Origin: Trichococcus pasteurii
Lineage (GTDB): Bacteria > Bacillota > Bacilli > Lactobacillales > Aerococcaceae
NCBI RefSeq assembly: GCF_900112935.1
Contig: NZ_FONM01000009.1
Location: 1-64,000, forward strand
DNA length: 64,000 bases
Direction of reading: 5' to 3'
Positions 17,061 through 25,613 of this stretch are shown in pieces. The translations under genes and the position numbers were made by a program. The notes beneath the pieces were generated by a model. That model did not search any database. It was not told the DNA's origin and saw only the letters and a program-made list of their open reading frames with translations. The stretch's first letter is position 1. Every line of letters begins with the position of its first letter.

Positions 17061-18218
17061 ATGGATTTTGCCGCATTGAAGGCTGAAATAATAGAAGAAA
17101 GCAAAAAGCTGGGAATCGATAAACTAGGTTTCACGACTGCCGAACCTTTTGAACATATGTTGGAAAGCTTGAAGGAGCAGCATGCGAAGGGCCATACGGT
17201 CGGATTTGAGCACCCGGTTCTGGATGAACGCATTTATCCGGACCGGATATTCGACAATCCGCAAGCGATCCTTTCGATTGCGCTGGCCTACCCGAGCAAA
17301 ATGACCGAAAAGGCTGAGCGGGTGCGCGGGGAACGCCGCGGTAATTTCTCGCGCGCTTCCTGGGGGATCGACTATCATGTCATCCTCCGCGAAAGGATGG
17401 ACCGCTTGATTGCCTTCATCCAGGAAAAGGTTCCGGGTGCCCGCTTCAAGCCGATGGTGGACACTGGCGAGCTGATCGATACCGTGGTGGCGCAACGGGC
17501 CGGATTGGGCTTCATCGGCCGCAACGGACTGTTGATCACGCGCGAATTCGGGTCCTACGTCTATTTGGGGGAAATCATCACCGACATCCCTTTCCCTGCG
17601 GATGAGCCGGGTGTCTTCGGCTGCGGGGAATGCACGCGTTGTGTCGATTTCTGTCCGACCGGGGCGATTCTCGGCAACGGCCAATTGAACCCGAACATCT
17701 GCCTGTCCTACCAGACGCAAACAAAAGGGTACATGCCGGAAGAGTACCGCCAAAAAATCGGCCACGTCATTTACGGATGCGATATCTGCCAGCAGGTCTG
17801 CCCGTATAACCGGGGCATGGATCATCACCTGCATCCGGAAATGGAGCCGGAACCGGAAAGCGTCACGCCTGTGCTGCAACCGATGCTGACGATTTCGAAC
17901 CGGGAATTCAAGGAGCAATTCGGACATCTGGCAGGCTCATGGCGCGGCAAGAAACCGCTGCAGCGCAACGCGGTCATCGCTTTGGCGAATTACCGTGACC
18001 GGACGGCGATCCCGGAACTGCTGCGGATGATCGAACAGGATCCCCGGCCGGTGCTGCGCGGGACGGCCGCTTGGGCCATCGCGGAAATCGTGCGCGAAGC
18101 CAACCCGGAATTGTTGGCATTTTTCTCCGAACGGCTTATAATCGAAACGGACGAAGAAACCAAAGCCGAAATGGAGAAGGCTTATCTGAAAATACTTGAA
18201 ATCAAAGAAAAAGATTAA
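17061..18218 (+). CDS. queG: Epoxyqueuosine reductase
   Basis: A 385-residue cobalamin- and iron-sulfur-dependent enzyme for the last step of queuosine synthesis in tRNA with GUN anticodons (epoxyqueuosine to queuosine). It shows the N-terminal B12-binding region, two 4Fe-4S motifs ([12 protein letters not shown] near 193-204 and CDICQQVCP near 240-248, with a further CP pair) and a C-terminal HEAT-like repeat ([24 protein letters not shown]). AGGAGCAGGAAAA precedes the ATG. It is probably cotranscribed with trmL, 26 bases downstream, so the two form a tRNA-modification unit. Confidence 0.94.
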   Translation: MDFAALKAEIIEESKKLGIDKLGFTTAEPFEHMLESLKEQHAKGHTVGFEHPVLDERIYPDRIFDNPQAILSIALAYPSKMTEKAERVRGERRGNFSRASWGIDYHVILRERMDRLIAFIQEKVPGARFKPMVDTGELIDTVVAQRAGLGFIGRNGLLITREFGSYVYLGEIITDIPFPADEPGVFGCGECTRCVDFCPTGAILGNGQLNPNICLSYQTQTKGYMPEEYRQKIGHVIYGCDICQQVCPYNRGMDHHLHPEMEPEPESVTPVLQPMLTISNREFKEQFGHLAGSWRGKKPLQRNAVIALANYRDRTAIPELLRMIEQDPRPVLRGTAAWAIAEIVREANPELLAFFSERLIIETDEETKAEMEKAYLKILEIKEKD

Positions 18219-18244
18219 TCTGACAGAATGAAGGAGCCTCACTT

Positions 18245-18754
18245 ATGACCAACCATATCGTACTATTTGAACCGCAGATCCCTGCGAATACGGGAAATAT
18301 CGCGCGCACTTGCGCAGCAACCAACACAACGTTGCATCTGATCGAACCATTGGGCTTTTCAACCGACGATAAGCAGCTGAAACGTGCCGGGCTCGACTAC
18401 TGGCATGACGTAAATATCATCCATCATGCGGATCTGGCGGCATTCCTTGACTATTTGGGCGAGCGCCAACTGTATCTGATCACAAAGTTCGCCGACCGCA
18501 TCTACAGCGAAGCCGACTTCACGAAGGACGAGGATGTCTTCTTCATCTTCGGAAAGGAAACGACCGGCCTGCCTGAATCGTTCATGCAGGAAAATGCTGA
18601 AAAATGTTTGCGCATTCCGATGAATGATGAGCATGTGCGTTCCCTGAACCTTTCGAACACAGCCTGCATGATCGTCTATGAAGCGTTGCGTCAGCAAGGG
18701 TTCCCCAATCTGGAATTGACCCACACTTATGAGAACGACAAATTGAAAGGGTAA
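18245..18754 (+). CDS. trmL: tRNA (cytidine(34)/uridine(34)-2'-O)-methyltransferase, TrmL
   Basis: A 169-residue SPOUT methyltransferase (YibK/TrmL): [20 protein letters not shown] at the start, the SAM-binding knot segments [12 protein letters not shown] and [17 protein letters not shown]. It methylates the 2'-hydroxyl of the wobble nucleotide of certain tRNA-Leu species. AAGGAG lies a few bases before the ATG. It follows queG at 26 bases and ends before a strong terminator. Confidence 0.92.
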   Translation: MTNHIVLFEPQIPANTGNIARTCAATNTTLHLIEPLGFSTDDKQLKRAGLDYWHDVNIIHHADLAAFLDYLGERQLYLITKFADRIYSEADFTKDEDVFFIFGKETTGLPESFMQENAEKCLRIPMNDEHVRSLNLSNTACMIVYEALRQQGFPNLELTHTYENDKLKG

Positions 18755-18780
18755 GACCTTCCACATTTGATGGGCATCAC

Positions 18781-18825
18781 AAAAAGAATGGCCGAAGCAA
18801 AAAAGCTTCGGCCGTTCTTTTTTTA
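18781..18825 (+). terminator. Terminator after queG-trmL
   Basis: Arms AAAAAGAATGGCCGAAGC and GCTTCGGCCGTTCTTTTT around a short A-rich loop, ending in a T run. Confidence 0.93.
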
Positions 18826-18840
18826 TTGCAGTCGAATAGG

Positions 18841-18846
18841 TATAAT
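18841..18846 (+). promoter_or_regulatory. -10 element of the phosphohexomutase gene
   Basis: A perfect TATAAT 32 bases before the start codon. The -35 position falls in the T run of the preceding terminator and matches poorly. Confidence 0.45.
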
Positions 18847-18877
18847 GGATGTAACGGAAAATCGAAAAGGGGATGGA

Positions 18878-20413
18878 ATGATGGAAAAAGCTGCATTATT
18901 GGCCTTACAGAATGGATCGGATGTTCGTGGGATTGCGATTTCGACAGAAAAACATGAAGCGACGCTGACGGCGGACAAAGTGACGCGCATCGGATATGGT
19001 TTTGTGGAGTGGCTGCAAAAAGGGAAAAACATCAGCCTGAACGGCGAAAAGAAAGTCAAAATTGCGATCGGACAGGACAGCCGCTTATCCGGTGGGGACA
19101 TCAAAGCTGCACTTATGGCAGGGATGGCGCCTTATGCCATCGAGCTCATCGATGTCGGCCTTTGCACTACGCCGGCGATGTTCATGTCGACGCAGTACGA
19201 AGATTACGAGACGAATGCAGCAATCATGATCACCGCCAGCCATCTTCCTTTTGAGTACAATGGACTGAAATTCTTCACCAAAACGGGTGGAGCAGAGCAC
19301 GAGGATATCGAAGAAATTTTGGAATACGCCTATGAAATGCCTGAAGCATTTGCGGAAAAAGAACAAGCGGCCGTTGTGACCGAGATGGACCTGCTTTCGG
19401 CTTACGCAGCCGATCTCCAGGATAAGATCCGCAAAGGCATCGCTTCAGCGGAAAATCCTGAAAAACCGTTGGCGGGACGCCACATCATCGTGGATGCCGG
19501 CAACGGAGCGGGCGGATTCTTTGTGGATCGGGTGCTGCAACCCTTGGGAGCCGACACTTCTGGTAGCCAATTCCTGGATCCGGACGGCACTTTCCCGAAT
19601 CACGTCCCAAACCCTGACAATAAAGCAGCAATGAAGAGCATCCAGGACGCTGTGATCGCAAACAAAGCCGATCTTGGAATCATTTTCGACACGGACGTGG
19701 ACCGTTCAGCGATCGTCGACAGTGAAGGAAAAGCGTTCAACCGCAACAATCTGATTGCGCTGATTTCAGCGGTGCTGTTGAATGAAGAACCAGGCGCGAC
19801 GATCGTAACGAATTCCGCGACTTCTGCTCATCTGGAGACGTTCATCACGGGCCTTGGCGGGGTCCAGGACCGCTATCTGACCGGTTACCGGAATGTCATC
19901 AACCGCGGCATCGAATTGAATGAAGCGGGCATCAATGCGGTCTTGGCGATCGAAACGAGCGGGCATGCGGCACTGAAGGAGAATTATTTCCTGGATGACG
20001 GCGCCTACCTGATCGCAAAACTGCTGATTGCCGATGCACAGTTGTCAACGGAAGGAAAGCGTCTCGGCGATCTGATCGCAACACTAGGCCAACCGGCTGA
20101 AACGATGGAGTACCGCTTCACGATCATCAAAGAACCGATTTTTGAAGTGGGCAATGCTATCATCAAAGATTTTGCCGCTTTCATCGCTGCCACCGAGGAC
20201 ATGGCGTTGGTTGCGGACCATCTTGAGGGCGTGCGCGTGAATCTGAGCGGACAGTACGGGGAAGGTTGGTTCATCCTGCGTTTGAGCCTGCATGAGCCGT
20301 TGTTGGTATGGACGATCGAAAGCGATGAAGTCGGCAAATTGCCGTTGATCGCGAAGACCGTGCTGCCTTTCTTCAAAGGCCGTCCGGAGTTGGATACTGG
20401 GCACCTTCATTAA
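18878..20413 (+). CDS. Phosphoglucomutase/phosphomannomutase family protein
   Basis: A 511-residue alpha-D-phosphohexomutase. The catalytic phosphoserine is in ITASHLP (near 114), the Mg-binding loop is DTDVDR (near 275), and the sugar-binding segment is ETSGHAAL. A family member of this length could interconvert glucose 1- and 6-phosphate or mannose phosphates, feeding cell-wall and exopolysaccharide precursors; the exact sugar is not decided by these motifs. Tandem ATGs at 18878 and 18881 follow AAAAGGGG. An upstream in-frame ATG at 18767 lies inside the preceding terminator and is rejected. Confidence 0.88.
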   Translation: MMEKAALLALQNGSDVRGIAISTEKHEATLTADKVTRIGYGFVEWLQKGKNISLNGEKKVKIAIGQDSRLSGGDIKAALMAGMAPYAIELIDVGLCTTPAMFMSTQYEDYETNAAIMITASHLPFEYNGLKFFTKTGGAEHEDIEEILEYAYEMPEAFAEKEQAAVVTEMDLLSAYAADLQDKIRKGIASAENPEKPLAGRHIIVDAGNGAGGFFVDRVLQPLGADTSGSQFLDPDGTFPNHVPNPDNKAAMKSIQDAVIANKADLGIIFDTDVDRSAIVDSEGKAFNRNNLIALISAVLLNEEPGATIVTNSATSAHLETFITGLGGVQDRYLTGYRNVINRGIELNEAGINAVLAIETSGHAALKENYFLDDGAYLIAKLLIADAQLSTEGKRLGDLIATLGQPAETMEYRFTIIKEPIFEVGNAIIKDFAAFIAATEDMALVADHLEGVRVNLSGQYGEGWFILRLSLHEPLLVWTIESDEVGKLPLIAKTVLPFFKGRPELDTGHLH

Positions 20414-20428
20414 TACATTTTGATGGAC

Positions 20429-20478
20429 AAAAAAAAGACTTTGCGGTAGGCTCAAATGCCTGCCACGAAGTCTTTTTC
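20429..20478. terminator. Bidirectional terminator between pgm-like and corC-like genes
   Basis: Arms built from AAAGACTT-n-GCGGTAGGC and GCCTGCCAC-n-AAGTCTTT, with flanking A and T runs. It serves the two convergent genes. Confidence 0.88.
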
Positions 20479-20484
20479 ATTTGC

Positions 20485-21855
20485 TTATTCGGTTACTTCG
20501 GGTTCATCTTTTTCTTCCGATTCGGCAGATTCAACATGGTTTTTCAGCTTCCTTGTCGTGAAGATATCGATGACGAGGATCGAATTTTTCTCTTTTTGGA
20601 TGGCTTTGAAGCGGTAGCCGTGGTATTCAACTTCTTCGCCTTCCTTGACGTCATATTTTTGGTCCAGCAGCCAGCCGCCCATCGTATCCACATTCTCGTT
20701 GTCGATGTCCAAGCCGAACAGGTCATTGACATCATCGATCAACATGCGGGCACTGATGCGGTAATGGTTCTCGCCAAGCATGATGAATTCAGGTTGATCT
20801 TTCGTCTCGAAATCATCGCTGATGTCGCCGACGATTTCCTCCACGATGTCCTCCATCGAAACGAGGCCGCTTGTGCCGCCGTATTCGTCGATCAAAACGG
20901 CGACTTGGTTATGCTCCTTCTGCATCTTCACCAGGAGTTCCTTGATCGGAATCGTCTCGATGACCGTGATGACCGGACGAACGAAGTCAGTGACGGTGAA
21001 TTTGCTTTCGTCCTTGTTCTGGACAGCTTCGACAAAGGCGGCGAAGACTTCTTTGGTATTGATGACGCCTACTATCGAGTCTTTATCCTCGCGCATGACC
21101 GGATAGCGGGTATATTTTTCCTGCTGGACGACATTTGCGATATCGCTCAGCGACATGTCGAAGTCGACCGCTACGATTTCTGTGCGCGGAACCATGATTT
21201 CGCGCGCCATCCGCTCATCGAAGTTGAAGACATTTTCCACGAATTGGTATTCTTCGCGGTTGATTTCCCCGCTCTTCAAGCTTTGGCTCATGATCAGGCG
21301 CAGTTCTTCCTCGGATACATTGTCATCCGATTCGCCGATCGTTTTCATCCCGATCGCTTTGGAAATGCCGTTGGCGGTTTTGTTCAGCACAAAAATCAGC
21401 GGGTACATCACCCGGTACCAAATGTTCAAAGGTTTTGCGATGCGCAGTCCCATTTTCTCCGTACGGCTCAAGGCAACGTTTTTGGGAACGAGTTCACCGA
21501 TGATGACTTGGATGGAAGTCAGAACAGCGAAGGAAACAACGAAGGACATGATGGTCGCGATCGCTTTGGGAATCGGCAGGTTGCCGAAAAGCGTATCGAA
21601 CAGACGTTTAAAGGTAGGGTCCCCTAACCAACCAAGGGCAAGGGAAGTTATCGTAACCCCCAGTTGCGTCGCTGAAAGATAGCTGTCCAGTTTCACGGTC
21701 ATATTTTTCAATAATTTTGCTTGCGGATTCCCTTCTTCAACCAGGAAATCCAGTCGGGATGGACGTATCCTTACCAGTACGTATTCCGACATGACGAAAA
21801 ATGAAGCGATGAAGAGGATGAGGAAAAATAATAGTAAACCGGTTGCAATTGACAT
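20485..21855 (-). CDS. CNNM/CorC (HlyC) family membrane protein with CBS pair
   Basis: A 456-residue protein: DUF21/CNNM transmembrane domain (about 1-190), two CBS domains (about 205-325; VPRTEIVAVD and TIPIKELLVKM mark them) and a CorC/HlyC FAD-like C-terminal domain (about 340-430). Such proteins are linked to Mg2+/Co2+ export or homeostasis and the CBS pair senses adenine nucleotides. The ATG at 21855 (MSIATGLLLFF) is preferred by family length; an in-frame GTG at 21894 overlaps a consensus Shine-Dalgarno and cannot use it. The 5' leader is about 260 bases long and structured, so control at RNA level is likely. Confidence 0.87.
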   Translation of the reverse strand: MSIATGLLLFFLILFIASFFVMSEYVLVRIRPSRLDFLVEEGNPQAKLLKNMTVKLDSYLSATQLGVTITSLALGWLGDPTFKRLFDTLFGNLPIPKAIATIMSFVVSFAVLTSIQVIIGELVPKNVALSRTEKMGLRIAKPLNIWYRVMYPLIFVLNKTANGISKAIGMKTIGESDDNVSEEELRLIMSQSLKSGEINREEYQFVENVFNFDERMAREIMVPRTEIVAVDFDMSLSDIANVVQQEKYTRYPVMREDKDSIVGVINTKEVFAAFVEAVQNKDESKFTVTDFVRPVITVIETIPIKELLVKMQKEHNQVAVLIDEYGGTSGLVSMEDIVEEIVGDISDDFETKDQPEFIMLGENHYRISARMLIDDVNDLFGLDIDNENVDTMGGWLLDQKYDVKEGEEVEYHGYRFKAIQKEKNSILVIDIFTTRKLKNHVESAESEEKDEPEVTE

Positions 21856-22113
21856 AATTGATTGCCTGCTTCCTGTAAGGACAGCAGACTTCACCTCCTG
21901 TGAAATAATGATCCTGAATAGGAAATTTCTTCACGAGATCTCTGGTTTCACGCTGAAACAAATGAATGCGACCAAAAGAATCCCTGAAAATACACGTTTT
22001 CGAAAATTCTTTTGGTCTACAGATGATTGCCATCTGATGCGTTCTGTCCCACTGGTGCCACCTACCTTAATAATTATTTAAGCAAAATTCGGTTATTTCA
22101 AAACGATACTTAT
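21856..22113 (-). promoter_or_regulatory. Long structured 5' leader of the CorC-like gene
   Basis: Between the promoter and the ATG at 21855 lie about 258 bases. On the minus strand they show AAGGTAGGTGGCACC, a CAGATG/CATCTG hairpin, a long stem ACCAAAAGAAT/ATTCTTTTGGT (around 21974-22017), and a consensus AGGAGG held in the loop of TTCAC/GTGAA (about 21890-21904), 30 bases from the ATG. Metal-related genes often have riboswitch leaders. The sequence does not match the M-box, yybP-ykoY or T-box consensus that I know. Confidence 0.5.
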
Positions 22114-22119
22114 GCTAAA

Positions 22120-22147
22120 ATTATAAATCAAAATAGAGAAATTGCAA
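22120..22147 (-). promoter_or_regulatory. Promoter of the CorC-like gene
   Basis: On the minus strand TTGCAA (22147-22142), 16-base spacer, TATAAT (22125-22120). It places the start of transcription near 22113. Confidence 0.65.
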
Positions 22148-22313
22148 CACGAGCGCACTTCTGCGACTTAAGTCGGTTTCTTATTTGAGCGATTCCTGTT
22201 ACTATGATACGGAATCCTGCTGTCGCGATGTGCTTTCATGTGACAATCTTATGTCGTTGCTCCACTGTCATACGCACCGCAAAGGCATTCAGCAATCCGG
22301 GGGGATGTAATAA

Positions 22314-24413
22314 ATGAAGAAGGATGAAAAAATGCAAAATAAACCATTTAAAGAAATTTTCAAAGCCGGGTGGGCCCGTTTCAACGAGAAACGCAAAAAC
22401 CTCTGGCGGAAATACCGGATAAACAAATTTATTGTCTTGTTTTTGTTGATTGGTACTTTGATCAGCAGTACCTATCTTGTTTTCTTGGCAAAGACAGCCA
22501 ACGTCGAAAATCTCAAGGCCGGTCTGGAACAGACAACGGTCATCTACGATCGCTACGGCAATGAAGCCGGGGAACTCTATTCGCAGAAAGGGACGTTCGT
22601 GACGATTGACCAGATTTCTCCGAACATCCAGACTGCCGTCGTTTCTACGGAGGACAAACGCTTTTACACGCACACAGGGGTTGACCCAATCGGAATCGGC
22701 CGTGCCGCTGTCGGTTTCGTGCTGAATGGCGGTAATATCGTCGGTGGGGGTTCGACGCTTACCCAACAACTGGCCAAAAATGCCTACCTGACTCTGGATC
22801 AGACGCTGATCCGCAAAGCCAAAGAACTGTTTTTGGCGTTCGAAATCGAAAGCAAATACACGAAGGACGAAATCCTTGAGATGTACCTGAATAACGCCTA
22901 CTTCGGTTCCGGGGTGTGGGGCGTCGAGGATGCTTCGCAGAAATACTTCGGAAAATCGGCGAGCGAAGTCAGCTTGTCGGAAGCGGCCGTTCTGGCCGGA
23001 ATCCTGAAGTCGCCGAGCTACTACAACCCGATCGATAATTATGAAGCGAGCACTGACAGAAGAAATACGGTCCTGCAGTTGCTGGCTGACAATACTTTTG
23101 TCGATCAAGCCACTGCTGACGCCGCAATCGCTGAAGATATCAATGTGGTGGATAACTATTATGCCGACAGCGGTTATAACTATCCCTACTATTTCGATGC
23201 GGTCATAAATGAGGCCATCAATACCTATGGCTTGGATGAAGAGGACTTGCTGAACAGGGGTTACAAAATTTACACCGGCTTGGATCAGGACTATCAGAAC
23301 CAGATGGATGATGCCTATGCGAATGCCTATCTGCCGGCTGCCGATGACGGAACCCTGCTGCAGAGTGCTTCAGTTGCCTTGGAACCGACCACAGGGGATG
23401 TGCTTGCGGTCGTCGGAGCAACGAACTATGAAGGTTTCCGGACCTTCAACCGGGCGACCCAGATGACCATGGCGCCGGGTTCGACAATCAAACCGTTGTC
23501 CGTCTATACGCCGGCTCTTGAGGCCGGATTCGAAGTCGATGCGGATGTGATGGATGATGATTCCTTGACTTACGGCGATGACGATTATTCCGTTTGGAAC
23601 TATGACCAAAACAGTCTGTATGACACTTTGCCGATGTACCAAGCGCTTGCGGAGAGCAAGAACACGTCCGCAGTGTGGCTGTTGGACAAGCTGGGCATCC
23701 AAAAAGGCATCGCCAAGCTGGAGGACTTCGGCATCTCCATCGGCGAAGCGGATGAGAATCTGGGCGCGATTGCGCTCGGAGGGATGAGTACCGGGGTAAC
23801 ACCGGTGCAGTTGGCCAGTGCCTATACGACATTCGTGAACGAAGGGGTGCGCACGCAAGCGCGTTTCATCACGAAGATTGTGGATGCGACCGGAGCGGTG
23901 ATTGTGGACAATACGAATCCGGAAACGAACCGGGTCACGACAGCCGCAGTCGCGGAGGAAATGACGAGCATGCTGATGGGTGTGTATGCAGATGGCGGAA
24001 CCGGGGCATCTGCGCAACCATCGAACGGCATGGTGATCGCCGGCAAGACCGGCACGACAGAGCTTGACCGGGAAACAGGCTACATCAAGTCGCAATGGAT
24101 GGTGGGGTATACACCGGATCTTGTCGTCGCAACCTGGTTGGGATATGACGAAACCAATGAAGCCCACAATCTGAACAATGCCGGAAAGACGATGGCGAAT
24201 TTGTACAGTGCTGAGATGGGCGCATTGTTGTCTATCAGCCCGCAGACCGAATTTGCGGTCGCTGCTGCCGAAGAAACCTATGACAGTGGCATCATGAGTG
24301 GACTGAAAAATGGTCTCGATGAGTTCATGAACGAAATGGGCTCGTTCGGCCAAAGCATCGGCGAGGGTTCGCAAAAATTGTTCGATTGGGCGAATGAGGC
24401 TTTCGGGCAATAA
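22314..24413 (+). CDS. Class A penicillin-binding protein (PBP1A/2A type)
   Basis: A 699-residue bifunctional peptidoglycan synthase. After a short basic cytoplasmic part and one membrane helix (about 38-60) comes the GT51 glycosyltransferase domain (STEDKRFYTHTGVDP; GGSTLTQQLAKNAYL; about 75-260), then the transpeptidase domain (about 340-650) with APGSTIKPL (SxxK), SKN, and KTGT. It polymerises lipid II and cross-links glycan strands outside the membrane. A G-rich site (GGGGGGATG) is 7 bases before the ATG. Nothing suggests an operon; a terminator follows directly. Confidence 0.94.
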   Translation: MKKDEKMQNKPFKEIFKAGWARFNEKRKNLWRKYRINKFIVLFLLIGTLISSTYLVFLAKTANVENLKAGLEQTTVIYDRYGNEAGELYSQKGTFVTIDQISPNIQTAVVSTEDKRFYTHTGVDPIGIGRAAVGFVLNGGNIVGGGSTLTQQLAKNAYLTLDQTLIRKAKELFLAFEIESKYTKDEILEMYLNNAYFGSGVWGVEDASQKYFGKSASEVSLSEAAVLAGILKSPSYYNPIDNYEASTDRRNTVLQLLADNTFVDQATADAAIAEDINVVDNYYADSGYNYPYYFDAVINEAINTYGLDEEDLLNRGYKIYTGLDQDYQNQMDDAYANAYLPAADDGTLLQSASVALEPTTGDVLAVVGATNYEGFRTFNRATQMTMAPGSTIKPLSVYTPALEAGFEVDADVMDDDSLTYGDDDYSVWNYDQNSLYDTLPMYQALAESKNTSAVWLLDKLGIQKGIAKLEDFGISIGEADENLGAIALGGMSTGVTPVQLASAYTTFVNEGVRTQARFITKIVDATGAVIVDNTNPETNRVTTAAVAEEMTSMLMGVYADGGTGASAQPSNGMVIAGKTGTTELDRETGYIKSQWMVGYTPDLVVATWLGYDETNEAHNLNNAGKTMANLYSAEMGALLSISPQTEFAVAAAEETYDSGIMSGLKNGLDEFMNEMGSFGQSIGEGSQKLFDWANEAFGQ

Positions 24414-24427
24414 AAATTGATTTGAGG

Positions 24428-24459
24428 AAAGACAAGCTGCGATGGCTTGTCTTTTTTTG
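24428..24459 (+). terminator. Terminator after the class A PBP gene
   Basis: Perfect 10-bp arms AAAGACAAGC (24428-24437) and GCTTGTCTTT (24445-24454), followed by TTTT. Confidence 0.9.
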
Positions 24460-24477
24460 ACATGCTTGTTGAAGGAA

Positions 24478-24668
24478 TGTCCGATAATTGTAGGGAATCG
24501 GACAAGCGGAGAGCGAATGTCTTGCGGGTTGTCCGATAAGGTGGAAGAATCGGACAAGCGGAGAGCGAATGCCCTGCGGGTTGTCCGATAAGGCGGAAGA
24601 ATCGGACAAACGGAGAGCGAATGTCTTGCGGGTTGTCCGATAAGGCGGAAGAATCGGATAAACAGAGC
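24478..24668. repeat. 52-bp tandem hairpin repeat, about 3.7 copies
   Basis: Units start at 24478, 24530, 24582 and 24634 (period 52; last unit partial). Each begins with a hairpin TGTCCGAT-N11-ATCGGACA and continues AAGCGGAGAGCGAATG-n-CTTGCGGGT. Units 2 and 3 differ at only a few bases. The period is not a multiple of three and no gene fits. Spacers are not unique, so it is not a CRISPR array. Confidence 0.85.
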
Positions 24669-24716
24669 ATATTGTTGTAGGGAATCGTTCGGCTTATTTA
24701 ACAGTTTGCGAAAGAC

Positions 24717-24743
24717 CTCAAACGTCGCACTGTGACGTTTGAG
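24717..24743. repeat. Hairpin module with conserved GTCGCACTGTGAC centre (copy 1)
   Basis: CTCAAAC-GTCGCACTGTGAC-GTTTGAG. The same centre with different complementary arms (CTCTGAT/ATCAGAG) lies inside the modular element at about 37.8 kb. Confidence 0.7.
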
Positions 24744-24960
24744 TGCCTAAGCTGATATTACGTCACGGCCAAAGAGCGGCCGTTCTCGTAATATCCTCTT
24801 AGTGCTCGTCCCCTAACCGCGAATCATCATGCTCTGCGTAAACGCGTTCTGAATCCCAGAAATCTGTGCCTAAGCTGACTACCACACACGGACAAAGAGC
24901 GTCCGCTTTGTGTTAGTCCTCTTAGTGCTCGATTTCTACCCGGGATTCATCACGCTCTTT
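24744..24960. repeat. Type II intergenic element, two tandem units
   Basis: Two units share GTGCCTAAGCTG ... GG(C/A)CAAAGAGCG(G/T)CC ... CCTCTTAGTGCTCG. The stem between these conserved blocks is different in each unit but complementary: ATATTACG/CGTAATAT in the first (24755-24795), GACTA-n-CACA/TGTG-n-TAGTC in the second (about 24868-24920). They are joined by a GCGAATCATCA ... GTTCTGAATCCCAGA block also found near 43.05 kb. The remainder up to the yheA-like gene (24961-25049) shows nothing clear. No coding sense. Confidence 0.7.
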
Positions 24961-25049
24961 TTTCCGAACGTATTTTCGTGTTTTTTGATGGCTTTATTGT
25001 TCGGATAATGTTATAGTTTATGTAATATGCGAATGGAAGGAATGGGATA

Positions 25050-25400
25050 ATGAGTAATATTTATGATACGGCTTATGAGTTGGAAAAAAATCTGCGTGAG
25101 GCTTCTGTTTTTACAGAGTTGTCTGCCGCTTATACAGCTATGAGAGAAGATCAAGTGGCTTTTCAATTGTTTGAAGAGTTCCGTAATGTCCAAATCGGAC
25201 TGCAACAAAAACAAATGACAGGCCAAGCGATCACTGATGACGATGTGGCATCTGCTCAAGCAATCGCTGAGAGAGCATCCGGCAACGAAGTCATCCAATC
25301 TTTGATGGCCAAAGAACAACAGTTGAGCCAATTGATGGAAGAAGTCAATGCCATCATCACAAAACCGTTGCAAGAATTATACGCGCCTGCAAAAGATTAG
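25050..25400 (+). CDS. YlbF/YmcA/YheA-family protein
   Basis: A 116-residue, almost wholly helical protein (NIYDTAYELEKNLREASVFTEL, then LQQKQMTGQAI, then a C-terminal LMAKEQQLSQLMEEVNAII helix). Length and pattern fit the YheA/UPF0342 branch of the DUF964 family, whose better-known members YlbF and YmcA act with YaaT on RNase Y in B. subtilis; the role of YheA itself is not established. A GGAAGGAATGGG site precedes the ATG. It lies upstream of the YhaO/YhaN/YhaM cluster in the same direction. Confidence 0.8.
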   Translation: MSNIYDTAYELEKNLREASVFTELSAAYTAMREDQVAFQLFEEFRNVQIGLQQKQMTGQAITDDDVASAQAIAERASGNEVIQSLMAKEQQLSQLMEEVNAIITKPLQELYAPAKD

Positions 25401-25409
25401 TACTTAATT

Positions 25410-25600
25410 TTTGACGATAAGCTGTGACCATTTCCGAAAGAATGGCCGGATGATAGATAAGGACAGGATTCAACGCATTGCCGATCAATGCCATCCAACG
25501 TTCTTCATCCGATATTTGGAGGAAATGGCGCAGTTTTTTTGATTTTTCATGAACGATTCCAAGGAAATTTGATTTGTCAGATTTAGCATAGAATGCGGAA
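25410..25600 (-). pseudogene. Possible remnant coding segment on the minus strand
   Basis: The gap between the YheA-like and YhaO-like genes has no gene, but one minus-strand frame stays open across it and reads like protein: around 25420-25590 it encodes segments such as SNFLGIVHEKSKKLRHFL and ISDEERWMALIGNALNPV. There is no ATG, GTG or TTG start upstream in frame before a stop at the edge of the YhaO-like gene. It may be a decayed fragment of a displaced gene; chance openness is not excluded. The family is not recognised. Confidence 0.25.
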
Positions 25601-25613
25601 AGAAGGACAGCTT

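Noticed and set aside
20536-21627. Long open frame opposite the CorC-like gene
   Set aside because: Its composition (many Phe, Asp, His, Ile) is that of an antisense frame, and the opposite strand encodes a complete conserved protein.
21895-22090. T-box or M-box in the CorC leader
   Set aside because: GGTGGCACC resembles a T-box fragment but the flanks and stem I are missing, and M-box segments such as GTTAGGTGAGGCTCC are not present.
24478-24668. CRISPR array
   Set aside because: The units are 52-base tandem repeats in which the spacer is also repeated; there are no unique spacers and no cas genes.
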